Below, in pieces: positions 51,181 to 61,227 of a stretch of DNA of 64,000 bases. The notes under the pieces are model-generated. The model was not told where the DNA came from. It saw nothing but the letters and a program-made list of their open reading frames with translations, and made no database searches. This DNA is from Faecalicatena orotica (lineage in GTDB: Bacteria; Bacillota; Clostridia; Lachnospirales; Lachnospiraceae): assembly GCF_003149245.1 (NCBI RefSeq), contig NZ_QGDL01000008.1, forward strand, positions 124,001 to 188,000, given 5' to 3'. The position numbers and the translations under genes were made by a program. How positions within the stretch are numbered: the stretch's first letter is position 1; the number at the start of each line of letters is the position of its first letter.

Positions 51181-54100
51181 ATGAATAACAAAAAGAAACA
51201 GACAGCGGCAGTCGCAATGGCAGCCGTGTTAAGCGTTTCCACTGTGGTAAACCCTATTACTGTCAGGGCACAGGAAAATGAACCACCTGTAACGCAGGGC
51301 ATTGCACAGGATAACGTAAACGGGAAGAAGGAAACAGGGAAAGAAACTGCCCCGGCCATCGCACTGCCGGAGAACCTGCAGGCAACGGAAGGTACGCCGC
51401 TAAAGGAAATCGCACTGCCCGAGAATTGGACATGGGCAGATGAAAGCACAATCCTGTCGGCAGATGTGACGGAATATCCGGCATATGTAACAGTTGATGA
51501 TGAAACCTATGATTATGCGGCGGTAGAGGGGTATCACGCAGAGGGACATTATGTGGAAGTCCGGCTTTCTGTCGCGGTGGAACTGCCGGAAGAAGAAAGA
51601 GCAGAATTACAGGCAGAAATATCAGTAGAACCACCAACAGAACCACCAATAATGGAAAGTCCATTATTGAAGAGAGCGGCCTATGTACCATATAATATAG
51701 TTGATGTGGAAATCAATGCAGAAAATTTCCCGGATGCAGCATTTAGAAAATATTTAAAAGAGGATACAACAATCAATCCCAATGGTGACGATATATTATC
51801 AGCAGCAGAGATAGCAGCCGTAACGACTATTAATGTTTATAATAATGCAGACATTACCGACTTGGTTGGTATTGCAAACTTTTCCAGTTTGAAATCCTTG
51901 TATTGTGAGAACTCTGGCATTGCAAGTCTGGATGTCAGCGGCAATGCCAATTTAACAACCTTATATTGCGGCAACAATGCAAAACTGAAAACTCTAAATG
52001 TAGATGGAGCTTCTGCTTTACAAGAATTGAGCTGCTACAGTACAGGTATTGCCAGTCTTGACGTTAGCAACAATACAAATTTAAAAACCTTGAAGTGTTA
52101 CAGTAATACAAATCTGGAAACCTTAAATGTAAATGGAGCTTCTGCTTTAAAAAGCTTGAGTTGCTACAGTACAGGTATTGCCAGTCTTGATGTTAGCAAC
52201 AATACTAATTTAGAAACCTTGGAGTGCTTCAGTAATACAAATCTGGAAACCTTAAATGTAAATGGAGCTTCTGCTTTAAAAAGCTTGAATTGCTACAGTG
52301 CAGGTATTTCCAGTCTTGATGTTAGTAACAATACTAATTTAAATAAATTGCTTTGCAACCAGACTAGCATTGCCAGTCTTGATGTCAGCAGCAATGCAAA
52401 ATTAGAAACCTTGTGGTGCTTCAGAAATAGAAAATTGAAAACTCTAAATGTAAAAGGAGCTTCTGCTTTAAAAAGTGTCCAATGCCAAATCACTAACATT
52501 GCCAGTCTGGATGTAAGTAACAATACCACTTTAACGGCCTTGGATTGCAGCGATACTCCTCTTGCCTACTTGAGCCTAGGGATAAATGCGGGATTAACAG
52601 TCTTAGATATGCCAACGGACACAATAGTGTCTTTCGAAGTCACAGAGGACACATTCATCATTGAAGATAAAATTGCCGGTATTGATAAAAATAAGGTTTC
52701 GATCACAAGTGGTGCAGATTATGATTCAACAACTGGTGTTGTCAGTAACTATGTGGCGGGAACACCAATTGTCTATGTATATGACTGTGGTACAGCGAAT
52801 GGTGTTAATAAGACTTTGACGGTAAAAATAAACCTTACTGGGTTAAAAGAAGAAAGCAGCATTACTGTTACGGAAACGTTGGATAAGACCTATGATAAGA
52901 AGCCTGTCAGCAGTGCACCCACTGTAAGCAAGACGGGAAGTACAGGTGCCATTACCTATACATGGGAGAAGAAAAAGAACGATGGCAATTGGGAAAGCAT
53001 TGCAGCAGCACCAACGGATGCCGGAACATATCGGGTAACAGCAACCGTAGCGGCCGATGATAGCTGTAAAGAAGCGAGCTCCACACCAGTAGAATTTATC
53101 ATTTCCAAAGCTGACATCACAATCTCTATTACTGACGCTTTGGATAAGAACTATGATGGAATTGCTGTCAACAGCACACCGACCGTGAGCAAGGCAGGAG
53201 GCACAGGCGCAGTAACCTACACATGGGAGAAGAAAAAGAATGCTACAGAATGGGAAAGCATTGTAACAGCACCAACGGATGCTGGAACGTACCGGGTAAC
53301 AGCATCCGTAGCGGCTGATGATAATTACAATAAAGCAAGCTCAATAGCGAAAGAATTTATCATCGCCAAGGCTGATAGCTCTATCTCTATTTCTGCAAAT
53401 TTAAATAAGAACTATGATGGAAAGGCTGTCAATAGTGCACCAACTGTTAGTAAAGTAGGAAGTACAGGCGCAGTAACCTACACATGGGAGAAGAAAAAGA
53501 ACACTGAGGAATGGGAAGGTATTGTATCTGCACCAACGAATGCCGGAACATATCGTGTAACAGCAACCATAGCGGCCGATGATAATTACAATAAAGCAAG
53601 CTCAATAGCGAAAGAATTTATCATCGCCAAGGCTGATAGCTCTATCTCTATTTCTGCAAATTTAAATAAGAACTATGATGGAAAGGCTGTCAATAGTGCA
53701 CCAACTGTTAGTAAAGTAGGAAGTACAGGCGCAGTAACCTACACATGGGAGAAGAAAAAGAATGCTACAGAATGGGAAAGCATTGTAACAGCACCAACAG
53801 ATGCAGGAACATACCGAGTAACAGCAGCCTTAGCAGCTGATGGGAATTACAATAAAGCGAGTTCAATAGCGAAAGAATTCACCATTTCCGAGGCAGACAG
53901 CTCAATTTCTATTACTGCAAGTTTAGATAAGGACTATGACGGAAGTGCTGTGAATAATACGCCAACAGTTGAAAAGTCAGGAAGTACAGGTGCAGTAACC
54001 TACACTTGGGAGAAGAAGAACGCTGCCGATTGGGAAAATATCGCAACAGCACCAACGGATGCCGGAATGTACCGAGTAACTGCAACCGTAGCGGCTGATG

Positions 54101-56481
54101 GCAATTACAAGAAAGCAAGCTCAAAAGCAAAAGAATTTACTATTTCTAAGGCAGACAGCACTATATCCATTACAGAAAGTTTAGATAAGGATTATGATGG
54201 AAGCGCTGTGGACAATGCGCCAATAGTTGAAAAGACAGGTAGTGCAGGCGCTGTTTCTTATATTTGGGAGGAGAAAAAGAATGCTGCAGAATGGGAAGGC
54301 ATCGCAGCAGCACCAACGGATGCCGGAATATACCGTGTAACAGCAACTGTAGCGGCAGATGATAATTACAAGAAAGCAAGCTCAAAAGCGAAAGAATTTA
54401 TCATTTCCAAGGCAGACAGCGCCATCTCTATTACTGCAAATTTAGATAAGGACTATGATGGAAATGCTGTCAACAGCACACCAGCTGTTAGCAAAGTAGG
54501 AAGTACAGGCGCAATTACCTATTCTTGGGAGAAGAAAAAGAACGCTACCGATTGGGAAAGCATCGTAGCAGCACCAACGGATGCCGGAACATACCGTGTA
54601 ACGGCAACTGTAGCAGCAGATGATAATTACAAGAAAGCAAGCTCAATAGCAAAAGAATTTACCATTTCCAAAGCCGACAGTACGATTTCTGTTATTGACA
54701 TTTTAGATAAGGACTATGACGGAAGTGCTGTGGACAATAAGCCAGCAGTTGAAAAGACAGGTAGTACAGGTGCTGTTACCTATACGTGGGAGTGGAAAAA
54801 GAATGCTGTCGATTGGGAGAGCATTGCAAGTGCACCAACAAATGCCGGAATATACCGAGTAACAGCAGCCGTAGCGGCCGATGGTAATTACAACGAAGCA
54901 AGCTCAAAAGCGAAAGAATTTATCATTTCTAAGGCAGAAAACAGCTGGACAAGTGGGCTTGCAATTACAGGCTGGACATATGGACAGACTGCAAATACGC
55001 CGATTGCTGTGGCTGAATCTGGTTCCGCATCATATACTTATAGTGATAAAGAAGATGGCACATATACAAGAACAGTACCAACGGATGCCGGTACATGGTA
55101 TGTAAAAGCCACTGTGGCAGAAACAGATAATTTCAAGGGTATGGAAAGCAGTGCTGTAGGATTTGTGATTGCAAAAGCGGCCGCACCGGCCATCACTCTG
55201 CCAGACAATCTAAGCGGCGAATATAAAGAGGACTTAGCAAATGTTGTACTGCCGGATGGCTGGACATGGACAGATGGGACACAGAAGCTGACTGTTTCTG
55301 GCACGGGTTATCCTGCCCGTTTCACAGTCGATGATAAGAATTATGATTATACGGGAGTTGCAGGCTATGACAATAACGGTCACTATGTAGAATGTATGCT
55401 GCCGGTCACTGTATCAACAGCATCAAATAGCTGGATGACAGAACCGTCCATCGTTGGCTGGACATATAATGAAACAGCCAGCTTACCAACTGGTGATGCA
55501 GTGTATGGGGATGTTGTCTTTACCTACAGTGATTCCAGAACCGGAATATATTCGGCAGAGATACCCGAAACAGTGGGAACATGGTATATGAAAGCAAGTG
55601 TAGTAGCAACAACCGAGTATACCGGGCTTGATACTATTGTGGAATTTAACATTTTACAGGCAGAGCCTGACTACGCTGTTCCAACGGATTTACAGGCAGT
55701 CTATGGACAAAGCCTTAAGGATATTACACTTCCGGCAGGGTTTACATGGACGGATCAGAAATTAAACGTAGGCAATGCAGGAACAAATGAATTTGCACTG
55801 ACCTATACGCCAGCTGACAGCAATTATAAGACAGTAACAGATATCAAAGTCACAGTAACTGTAGCAAAAGCAGTGAATGAACAATCAGTACCGTTATCAC
55901 TGGCTGGCTGGACATATGGCGGCACACCTTCTGCTGCCAGTGCAGGATTCCGTTTCGGACAGCCACGCTTCCTGTACAGTGACAGATTGGATGGGACATA
56001 CACAGATACCGTTCCAACTGCTGCCGGAACATGGTATGTGAAAGCGGTTGTGGACGGCACGGATAATTACGAGAGTGCAGAAAGTGAAGCTGTTTCATTT
56101 GTAATAGAACCGAAGAGTGTTCAAAAAAATAGCCAGATAAAAGTACCGGAAATTACTGCGGATACGAAGCTGGATGATTTGTTAATCAAAGATGGCGACA
56201 AGGTTCTGGTACAGGGGACGGATTATGACGTAACAAAGATACAGGATGGAAACAAAGTGACTGTTACCATCACATTTAAAGGCAATTATACCGGAACGAT
56301 AGTAAAGACTTATACGGTCAATGATAAAAACAAACCATCCGGCAAAAAGGATGATCCAAACCGTAGTGTACAGACTGGGGATACAACTTCAGCCGGACTG
56401 TGGGCAATGCTTATGACAGCTGCAGCCGGAACAGCTGCCCTATTAAAAGGTAAAAAGCGTAAAGAAGAAACAGAGGAATAA
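51181..56481 (+). CDS. Large repeat-rich cell-surface protein with sortase-type C-terminus
   Basis: Protein of 1766 residues. The signal peptide ends near residue 30 (PITVRA-QENE). A Pro/Glu-rich stretch and an EF-hand-like segment (NFPDAAFRKYL...DDILSAAEI, about 175-220) lead into leucine-rich repeats of the form ASLDVSNNTNLETL (about 225-470). Eight repeats of about 87 residues follow (560-1253; core DKDYDG, TYTWEKKKN, APTDAGTYRVTA, EFIISKAD). Then come four looser repeats with GWTYG and DAGTWYVKA, and a final SVQTGD motif, hydrophobic helix and KGKKRK tail for sortase anchoring. It is probably an adhesin or scaffold. It is convergent to a LytTR/GHKL two-component system that may control it. 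Confidence 0.85.
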   Translation: MNNKKKQTAAVAMAAVLSVSTVVNPITVRAQENEPPVTQGIAQDNVNGKKETGKETAPAIALPENLQATEGTPLKEIALPENWTWADESTILSADVTEYPAYVTVDDETYDYAAVEGYHAEGHYVEVRLSVAVELPEEERAELQAEISVEPPTEPPIMESPLLKRAAYVPYNIVDVEINAENFPDAAFRKYLKEDTTINPNGDDILSAAEIAAVTTINVYNNADITDLVGIANFSSLKSLYCENSGIASLDVSGNANLTTLYCGNNAKLKTLNVDGASALQELSCYSTGIASLDVSNNTNLKTLKCYSNTNLETLNVNGASALKSLSCYSTGIASLDVSNNTNLETLECFSNTNLETLNVNGASALKSLNCYSAGISSLDVSNNTNLNKLLCNQTSIASLDVSSNAKLETLWCFRNRKLKTLNVKGASALKSVQCQITNIASLDVSNNTTLTALDCSDTPLAYLSLGINAGLTVLDMPTDTIVSFEVTEDTFIIEDKIAGIDKNKVSITSGADYDSTTGVVSNYVAGTPIVYVYDCGTANGVNKTLTVKINLTGLKEESSITVTETLDKTYDKKPVSSAPTVSKTGSTGAITYTWEKKKNDGNWESIAAAPTDAGTYRVTATVAADDSCKEASSTPVEFIISKADITISITDALDKNYDGIAVNSTPTVSKAGGTGAVTYTWEKKKNATEWESIVTAPTDAGTYRVTASVAADDNYNKASSIAKEFIIAKADSSISISANLNKNYDGKAVNSAPTVSKVGSTGAVTYTWEKKKNTEEWEGIVSAPTNAGTYRVTATIAADDNYNKASSIAKEFIIAKADSSISISANLNKNYDGKAVNSAPTVSKVGSTGAVTYTWEKKKNATEWESIVTAPTDAGTYRVTAALAADGNYNKASSIAKEFTISEADSSISITASLDKDYDGSAVNNTPTVEKSGSTGAVTYTWEKKNAADWENIATAPTDAGMYRVTATVAADGNYKKASSKAKEFTISKADSTISITESLDKDYDGSAVDNAPIVEKTGSAGAVSYIWEEKKNAAEWEGIAAAPTDAGIYRVTATVAADDNYKKASSKAKEFIISKADSAISITANLDKDYDGNAVNSTPAVSKVGSTGAITYSWEKKKNATDWESIVAAPTDAGTYRVTATVAADDNYKKASSIAKEFTISKADSTISVIDILDKDYDGSAVDNKPAVEKTGSTGAVTYTWEWKKNAVDWESIASAPTNAGIYRVTAAVAADGNYNEASSKAKEFIISKAENSWTSGLAITGWTYGQTANTPIAVAESGSASYTYSDKEDGTYTRTVPTDAGTWYVKATVAETDNFKGMESSAVGFVIAKAAAPAITLPDNLSGEYKEDLANVVLPDGWTWTDGTQKLTVSGTGYPARFTVDDKNYDYTGVAGYDNNGHYVECMLPVTVSTASNSWMTEPSIVGWTYNETASLPTGDAVYGDVVFTYSDSRTGIYSAEIPETVGTWYMKASVVATTEYTGLDTIVEFNILQAEPDYAVPTDLQAVYGQSLKDITLPAGFTWTDQKLNVGNAGTNEFALTYTPADSNYKTVTDIKVTVTVAKAVNEQSVPLSLAGWTYGGTPSAASAGFRFGQPRFLYSDRLDGTYTDTVPTAAGTWYVKAVVDGTDNYESAESEAVSFVIEPKSVQKNSQIKVPEITADTKLDDLLIKDGDKVLVQGTDYDVTKIQDGNKVTVTITFKGNYTGTIVKTYTVNDKNKPSGKKDDPNRSVQTGDTTSAGLWAMLMTAAAGTAALLKGKKRKEETEE
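51874..52600 (+). repeat. Leucine-rich repeat region
   Basis: About ten units of 21-23 residues alternate between the types LxxLxCxxxxIASLDVSNNTNL and LKTLNVxGASAL. Neighbouring units are nearly identical at DNA level (for example around 52040-52330), showing recent internal duplication. Confidence 0.8.
52858..54942 (+). repeat. Eight tandem 261-bp repeats in the surface protein gene
   Basis: Units are 87 codons (one is 86). Bases 53317-53501 and 53578-53762 are identical over 185 positions, offset 261. Bases 53202-53276 and 53724-53798 are identical over 75 positions, offset 522. Copy number is likely to vary between strains. Confidence 0.9.
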
Positions 56482-56487
56482 AAGATC

Positions 56488-56515
56488 AAGGGCTGTCTGA
56501 AAAGGCAGCCCTTTT
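56488..56515. terminator. Bidirectional terminator after the surface protein gene
   Basis: AAGGGCTG (56488-56495) and CAGCCCTT (56506-56513) with T-rich flank on the right end; it lies between two convergent genes. Confidence 0.75.
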
Positions 56516-56546
56516 AAATGGAACACAGAGGATGAGGCGGAGGACG

Positions 56547-57281
56547 CTAGGTACGCCTGCTTTTTTGAAGGATATAATTCATGAACGTATTTTTCAAATC
56601 CATATAGCTGTTCCGGGAGACAGGGATTCTCTGGCCGTCGCTCATTAGGATCTCTGAAGCCGTTAAGCCGCTTACATAATTGAAATTTACAATGAAGGCA
56701 CGGTGGGGCATATAAAAACAGGGATAAGCCCTAAGTTGTTCAAAAAGTGATGAAATGGTACCGGGAACGGTCAGCGTTGTTCCCCCAGCCATTGTACACC
56801 GGTAGTTGTGCCGGATACTTTCCACTGACATTAATTCGTAGACTGGTACATTATGCAGGCCGCCCTTCGTTTTCAGCATCAGGGAAGGATTTTCTTCCGG
56901 TTTGAGTCTTTGGATACAGGAAGAGAGCACGCGGTCGAACTCGCTGTGTTGTACCGGTTTCATCAGATATCCGGCAGCCTCTACGCCAAAAGCCTCCACA
57001 GCGTATTCGCGGGAGGTGGTTAAAAATAGAAGCTCCGCTTTTTCCATTCGTTCACGAATACGTTTTGCCAGTTCTATTCCGGATATGCCGGGCATGAGAA
57101 TATCTAACAGATATAGATCAAAGCCCCCTTGTTTTTCAATGCAGTCAAGTAAATCAAAAGCAGACCGGAAGGACTGCGCCACAAGGGGCAGCTCTGGATG
57201 GCTGTTCTTAAATTGCCGGAGCAGTCCTTCTATTTTATATACTTCTGCTTCATTGTCATCGCAGATACAAATTTTCAGCAA
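56547..57281 (-). CDS. LytTR-family response regulator (AgrA/VirR type)
   Basis: Regulator of 244 residues. The receiver has ICICDDNEAE, the Asp in LYLLDILMPG and the Lys in LMKPVQ. The C-terminal LytTR DNA-binding domain (about 140-240) has MSVESIRHNYRCTMAGGTTLTVPGTISSLFEQL and PHRAFIVNFNYV. It is the downstream partner of the GHKL kinase, whose stop lies 25 bases before its start codon. A likely target is the surface protein operon or cell-wall genes; this is inference. Confidence 0.9.
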   Translation of the reverse strand: MLKICICDDNEAEVYKIEGLLRQFKNSHPELPLVAQSFRSAFDLLDCIEKQGGFDLYLLDILMPGISGIELAKRIRERMEKAELLFLTTSREYAVEAFGVEAAGYLMKPVQHSEFDRVLSSCIQRLKPEENPSLMLKTKGGLHNVPVYELMSVESIRHNYRCTMAGGTTLTVPGTISSLFEQLRAYPCFYMPHRAFIVNFNYVSGLTASEILMSDGQRIPVSRNSYMDLKNTFMNYILQKSRRT

Positions 57282-57306
57282 ACCGTTTACCTCGCTTTCT
57301 GCGCTG

Positions 57307-59718
57307 TTATTCTAAGAAAGAGGCGGGCTCAAGCATATGGCTGAGAATCTCCGCCGGAATTACAAATTCGGGCATCCCGGCTCTGCCGGACGCAACCTCA
57401 TATTCATCAAACACGATGACCAGCTGATTCTGATCATTGATATAAAAGTTCTGATCAGGCGCTATTTCCTGAAACAATTCTTCATCGCCCCAAATGCCGC
57501 CGGGGATGAAGTAGTCATAGGAATTTTCCCGCTGCGCCATCTGCTGTTTTACTTCCTCGCTGATTACAGAAATGTAATCGCTGCCGCTTTGGAAGAGGTC
57601 AGACAATTCCAGTGCCTTCCCGGTTATTTTGTCAAGCACAAAACTGCGGCTGTACTGGCCGGAACCACCGGCGTTGATCGTAGTATCGAAGCGGATCACT
57701 AGCAATTCATCATTACGCAGGATGGTGTGTGTACAGTCCAACGCGACATAGCCGTTGTATTTGCGCGCGACATACCAGAGAAATTTGTCGCGGAGTTCTT
57801 TTATGTAATCCTCCATCTGGCTGTTGATCTCATCGACACCTTCGGAAAGTGCTGGGGGCAGGTTTCCGGTTTCTCCAGAAGACTCTGCAGAATGTTCTTT
57901 TGAAGGTTCCTTTGAAGATTCTTCATAAGGAGCTTTGGAAGGTGGAAGTTCCTCCGGTACAAGTGTGACGGATGGAACAGTGGGCTCTGTGCCGTCTTCC
58001 CAGGAAAATGTGCCGGAAGAACCGGGCTTTGCCTGAGATACGGAGATTTTATTGCTGTTTCTGGTTTCACCGGGATCAGTCACTTCGGCCTGAATGCTTC
58101 CTGTATCCTGGGTGGTTGTCAGTGCAGAAACCGTATCTGCCGGTTTATCGAAAGAGATGATGCCCCCGGCAGTGCTGTTTGTAAAATCCACCAGTGGCTG
58201 TACTGCTTGAAAAGAAGTGCCGCCCCAGCGATACTCGTAGGTCTTTAGATTTACGACACGAATCAGCGTTCCCAACAAGGGGATATTTTCCCACTCCTGA
58301 GCCATTACAGGCATACAGTTTATTGTAACACAAAAAACGAGTAAGGCTGTCATCGCAGCCACAGCCGCCTTATCATGTTTCTTCTTTCCCGTCTTCGGGG
58401 GAATGGCCGGGGTCGGAACAAACAGGATGACGTTCAGGCTAAAAATTCCGTCAGCAAATTCACAGCTAAACAGGCCATTGTATTTTCTGGATATGTTTTC
58501 AATGCTTTTCAAACCGATCCCATGTCCATCTTCGCAGGGAACGTTAGGGAAGCCGGATTTGCCGATGAAAACAGGGGTTTCACAGGGATTTTCGATGGAA
58601 ATGACCAGTTTCTGGTTATCCTCAAACCTGACGAATATAGATAAATGCCGGTTCTCTTCCTGTATATTTTTCGTGCAGGCATTTGCAGCATTCTCCAGTG
58701 CATTGGCTAATATAGAACAAATATCCAGAGGGTCAAACGGGATCTCGTCAGGGATATGTATATCTGCCGATACACTGCATCCGGCATGTTCCGCCTTACG
58801 GATATAGGAAGAGAGCACCGCGTTGACCGTCATATTTTCACAGAAGGTTTTTTGCTCAGCTGCCTGAAGCTGTCCGTTAATACTGCTGATATAATTTTTC
58901 ATTTCCTGCTGGCTGCCCTTGTCCGCCAGTTCTTCCAAGACGCTTAGGTGATGGCGCATATCGTGCCGGTAGGCCCGGCCGGCGGCAATTTTTTCACAGA
59001 TTTCTTCGTACTCCTGACGCTGGATTTCCAACTGTGCAGTCACAGCCTTCTCTGCTTCCTGCATTTGCTGTTCTCTGGCTGAATAAATTAAAATCCTTGC
59101 CAATATCAGGAAAACCGATAAAGTGGTTAAAAAAATCAGAATCAGAACGATCCCGTCTGTGGGACTGTTTTTGAAATAGGAAAGCAGTAAAAAAATCATA
59201 AGGACCGGAAAGCAGAGCAGCAGCCAGTTTGTTTTATTATGTAGCACATATGTCTGAAAAGGTTTACGAAGACGGCGCAGAACGATATATAACAGCAAAA
59301 CTGCTGCCAAAAGAAGGCATGCCGTTTGCATCAGGCTGCGCTGCCGGGAGGTCAGTCCTGGTATTGCCATAGAATAGCGGAGGAGCAGCTTTTGAAAAAG
59401 GGATAGTATTACGGACAGGAGAAGTCCCAAGGTCCAGACGGCAGCCGTCTGAAAAAAGCCGGATTTAGAGGCGGTATGTACGCCGATTATAACCGGAAGG
59501 TAGGCCGTCAGAGGAAGCAGGGTAAGCACCAGCATGTCATCCTGACCGGAAAGGAACAGTCCTGACTGCAGTACAACAATACCCGCAAGCAGTACGCATG
59601 CGGATATTATTCTATTTTTCTGACTGAACCGCTGTTCCGGGAGGGTGTGGCAGGCTATAAAAAAGGTGAGGAAGATAACCCCGGCCCACAGGAAATTCTC
59701 TATCTCTGCATATCCCAT
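57307..59718 (-). CDS. GHKL histidine kinase fused to an RsiV-like transmembrane/ectodomain
   Basis: Protein of about 803 residues. The N-terminal half is AgrC-like: six or so membrane helices (1-215), a coiled linker, the His252 motif AYRHDMRHHLSVLEEL, the N box LANALENAANAC and the glycine box EDGHGIGLKSIE (about 395). After it come a basic segment, a new membrane helix (about 451-473, AAVAAMTALLVFCVT), and an outside part that starts EWENIPLLGTLIRVVNLKTYEY, has a Ser/Pro/Glu-rich linker (about 560-620), and ends with a DUF3298-type domain (FYINDQNQLVIVFDEYEVASG). That second half looks like a whole RsiV-type protein. ATG at 59718 follows AAGGAG; an upstream ATG at 59757 has none. Confidence 0.87.
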   Translation of the reverse strand: MGYAEIENFLWAGVIFLTFFIACHTLPEQRFSQKNRIISACVLLAGIVVLQSGLFLSGQDDMLVLTLLPLTAYLPVIIGVHTASKSGFFQTAAVWTLGLLLSVILSLFQKLLLRYSMAIPGLTSRQRSLMQTACLLLAAVLLLYIVLRRLRKPFQTYVLHNKTNWLLLCFPVLMIFLLLSYFKNSPTDGIVLILIFLTTLSVFLILARILIYSAREQQMQEAEKAVTAQLEIQRQEYEEICEKIAAGRAYRHDMRHHLSVLEELADKGSQQEMKNYISSINGQLQAAEQKTFCENMTVNAVLSSYIRKAEHAGCSVSADIHIPDEIPFDPLDICSILANALENAANACTKNIQEENRHLSIFVRFEDNQKLVISIENPCETPVFIGKSGFPNVPCEDGHGIGLKSIENISRKYNGLFSCEFADGIFSLNVILFVPTPAIPPKTGKKKHDKAAVAAMTALLVFCVTINCMPVMAQEWENIPLLGTLIRVVNLKTYEYRWGGTSFQAVQPLVDFTNSTAGGIISFDKPADTVSALTTTQDTGSIQAEVTDPGETRNSNKISVSQAKPGSSGTFSWEDGTEPTVPSVTLVPEELPPSKAPYEESSKEPSKEHSAESSGETGNLPPALSEGVDEINSQMEDYIKELRDKFLWYVARKYNGYVALDCTHTILRNDELLVIRFDTTINAGGSGQYSRSFVLDKITGKALELSDLFQSGSDYISVISEEVKQQMAQRENSYDYFIPGGIWGDEELFQEIAPDQNFYINDQNQLVIVFDEYEVASGRAGMPEFVIPAEILSHMLEPASFLE

Positions 59719-59805
59719 TTTGTTTTTGTCTCCTTGTGAAAAATAAATTAAAATCACACCGCCATTATATTCGTTTCCGAGTTTAATAGCAATAATTTAT
59801 AGGAA

Positions 59806-60783
59806 TTAAAAACGTGAAAAATATTCTTCTGATTGTTCTCTGGTAAGGGAAAAGCGGGTTTGCAGTTTCTTAAGGATCTTTTCTTTGTCATAGCCTTCCT
59901 CACGGTAATCCAGAATAAATGCTTTGATGCCCTGCTCAAGTCCCCTATTAATGCCGGTCTTAATTCCTTCGTCAACTCCATCCTGATATAAATCATCCAA
60001 TGCTTTGCACATATCAATCCCTCCTATTGATTTTAGTTTAGCTTCGGGTAACTGCTGGCCTGAACCAAGCAGCACCCTTATTGCATTATAAGAATCTTCA
60101 TCGATACTTCCGAAAAAATCTTTATTAGACTGTATATACTGCCGCAGTCCGTCCTTACTTTTCCTATATTTTAGCATGTTAAAGACTGGCTGTAAATCTG
60201 TTTGGAAACACACATTCTTGTCCATCTGTCTTGGATCAACCAAATTTATCCGGTAATTGGGAATATATTTTTTCAACAGTTCATATTCTTTTGCATGAAT
60301 CCCTAAAAGTCCATGTAGCTCTTGTGCGCCATCCCATTCTTTTTCACCATAGTAAAAGACAATAGTAATAACGGGTGTGAGCCGGTCATTTTTTTTGAGA
60401 CCAGACAAAAATTCAGAATTACTTTTCAACTCTTTGTTTTCTCTTCTGATTTTTCTAATCTGGCTGATCTGTTCAGTGTAGTTCAATGCATCATACAGCA
60501 TTCCGCGCACAGGCATGGCATAATGGATTTCATCTTGGTTTTCACATGCCAGTACCACAATCCTTGTCCCGTCTTCTGCCACCATCATGATGTCACGGTA
60601 TCTTTGAATAGTGACATTTTCACCGTTTGGTTTCCGTAAGATAAGGGTTTGTTCCGGGTTACTTTCTTTTAGGTGATTCGGCAGAAATACCTGTTTCCCA
60701 TGAAACAGGGAGCCATTGATCAAATCCGCAAACCGGCGCTTATCGGAGAGCCAGCGTTTCATATAAATATCATTTTTTCCCAT
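59806..60783 (-). CDS. Rpn/PD-(D/E)XK-type nuclease-family protein, intact
   Basis: Protein of 325 residues of the recombination-promoting nuclease/putative transposase family. The nuclease core has Asp64 in QRYRDIMM and Glu81/Gln83 in ACENQDEIHYAMP, the D...ExQ pattern of the group. The middle part has FYYGEKEWDG, and the end has a Gly/Glu-rich coiled segment (DEGIKTGINRGLEQGIKAFI) common in the family. AAGGAG lies nine bases before the ATG. A 5'-truncated paralogue is at 4092. The function in Clostridia is unknown; in E. coli, Rpn proteins raise RecA-independent recombination and act against phage. Confidence 0.87.
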   Translation of the reverse strand: MGKNDIYMKRWLSDKRRFADLINGSLFHGKQVFLPNHLKESNPEQTLILRKPNGENVTIQRYRDIMMVAEDGTRIVVLACENQDEIHYAMPVRGMLYDALNYTEQISQIRKIRRENKELKSNSEFLSGLKKNDRLTPVITIVFYYGEKEWDGAQELHGLLGIHAKEYELLKKYIPNYRINLVDPRQMDKNVCFQTDLQPVFNMLKYRKSKDGLRQYIQSNKDFFGSIDEDSYNAIRVLLGSGQQLPEAKLKSIGGIDMCKALDDLYQDGVDEGIKTGINRGLEQGIKAFILDYREEGYDKEKILKKLQTRFSLTREQSEEYFSRF

Positions 60784-61227
60784 ATGTTATTTTCTCCTTG
60801 TCAGTTTATATATCATTAAAAATGAAGAGAGTAATCCCAAGACAAGTTTATACTTTCAATAGACATCACCCGCCTTTTTGTTTAATTTTTTGAATGATTG
60901 TTGTCTGCCTGATGTTAAGGCATATTGGAAAGATTCCTTACTTTAGTAAGAAAGAAACCTTTTAAAATAGAGAAATCCCCTTTGATTAGACTCTAGATAA
61001 AATACATTAGATCTTTTCAAGTACATTTACTTTATCATAGATTATTATTAGAAGCTATAAATTTTGTATGAATTTTATACCAACATTTTATAAAGTAAGC
61101 GAAGCATGCTTGTGAACAGTGACACATATTATTCTTTATAAAACGTATATTATTCTGATTAAATTGATATTTGAGGGCGTATAATGTATAATAAAAGAAC
61201 AATCAATGAACAAAGGAGGGAGATAAG
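60784..61227. promoter_or_regulatory. Divergent intergenic region with promoter for the HTH-AAA gene
   Basis: On the plus strand TTGATA (61164-61169) and TATAAT (61187-61192) with 17 bases between form a strong promoter 36 bases before the ATG at 61228. The remaining 380 bases are very AT-rich. I see no gene, repeat or RNA structure that I would defend, apart from a minor palindrome near 60940. Confidence 0.65.

Noticed and set aside
59754-60017. 87-codon minus-strand frame overlapping the Rpn gene's 3' end
   Set aside because: It is another frame of the same strand within an intact gene, with no ribosome site and no sign that the Rpn gene is frameshifted.
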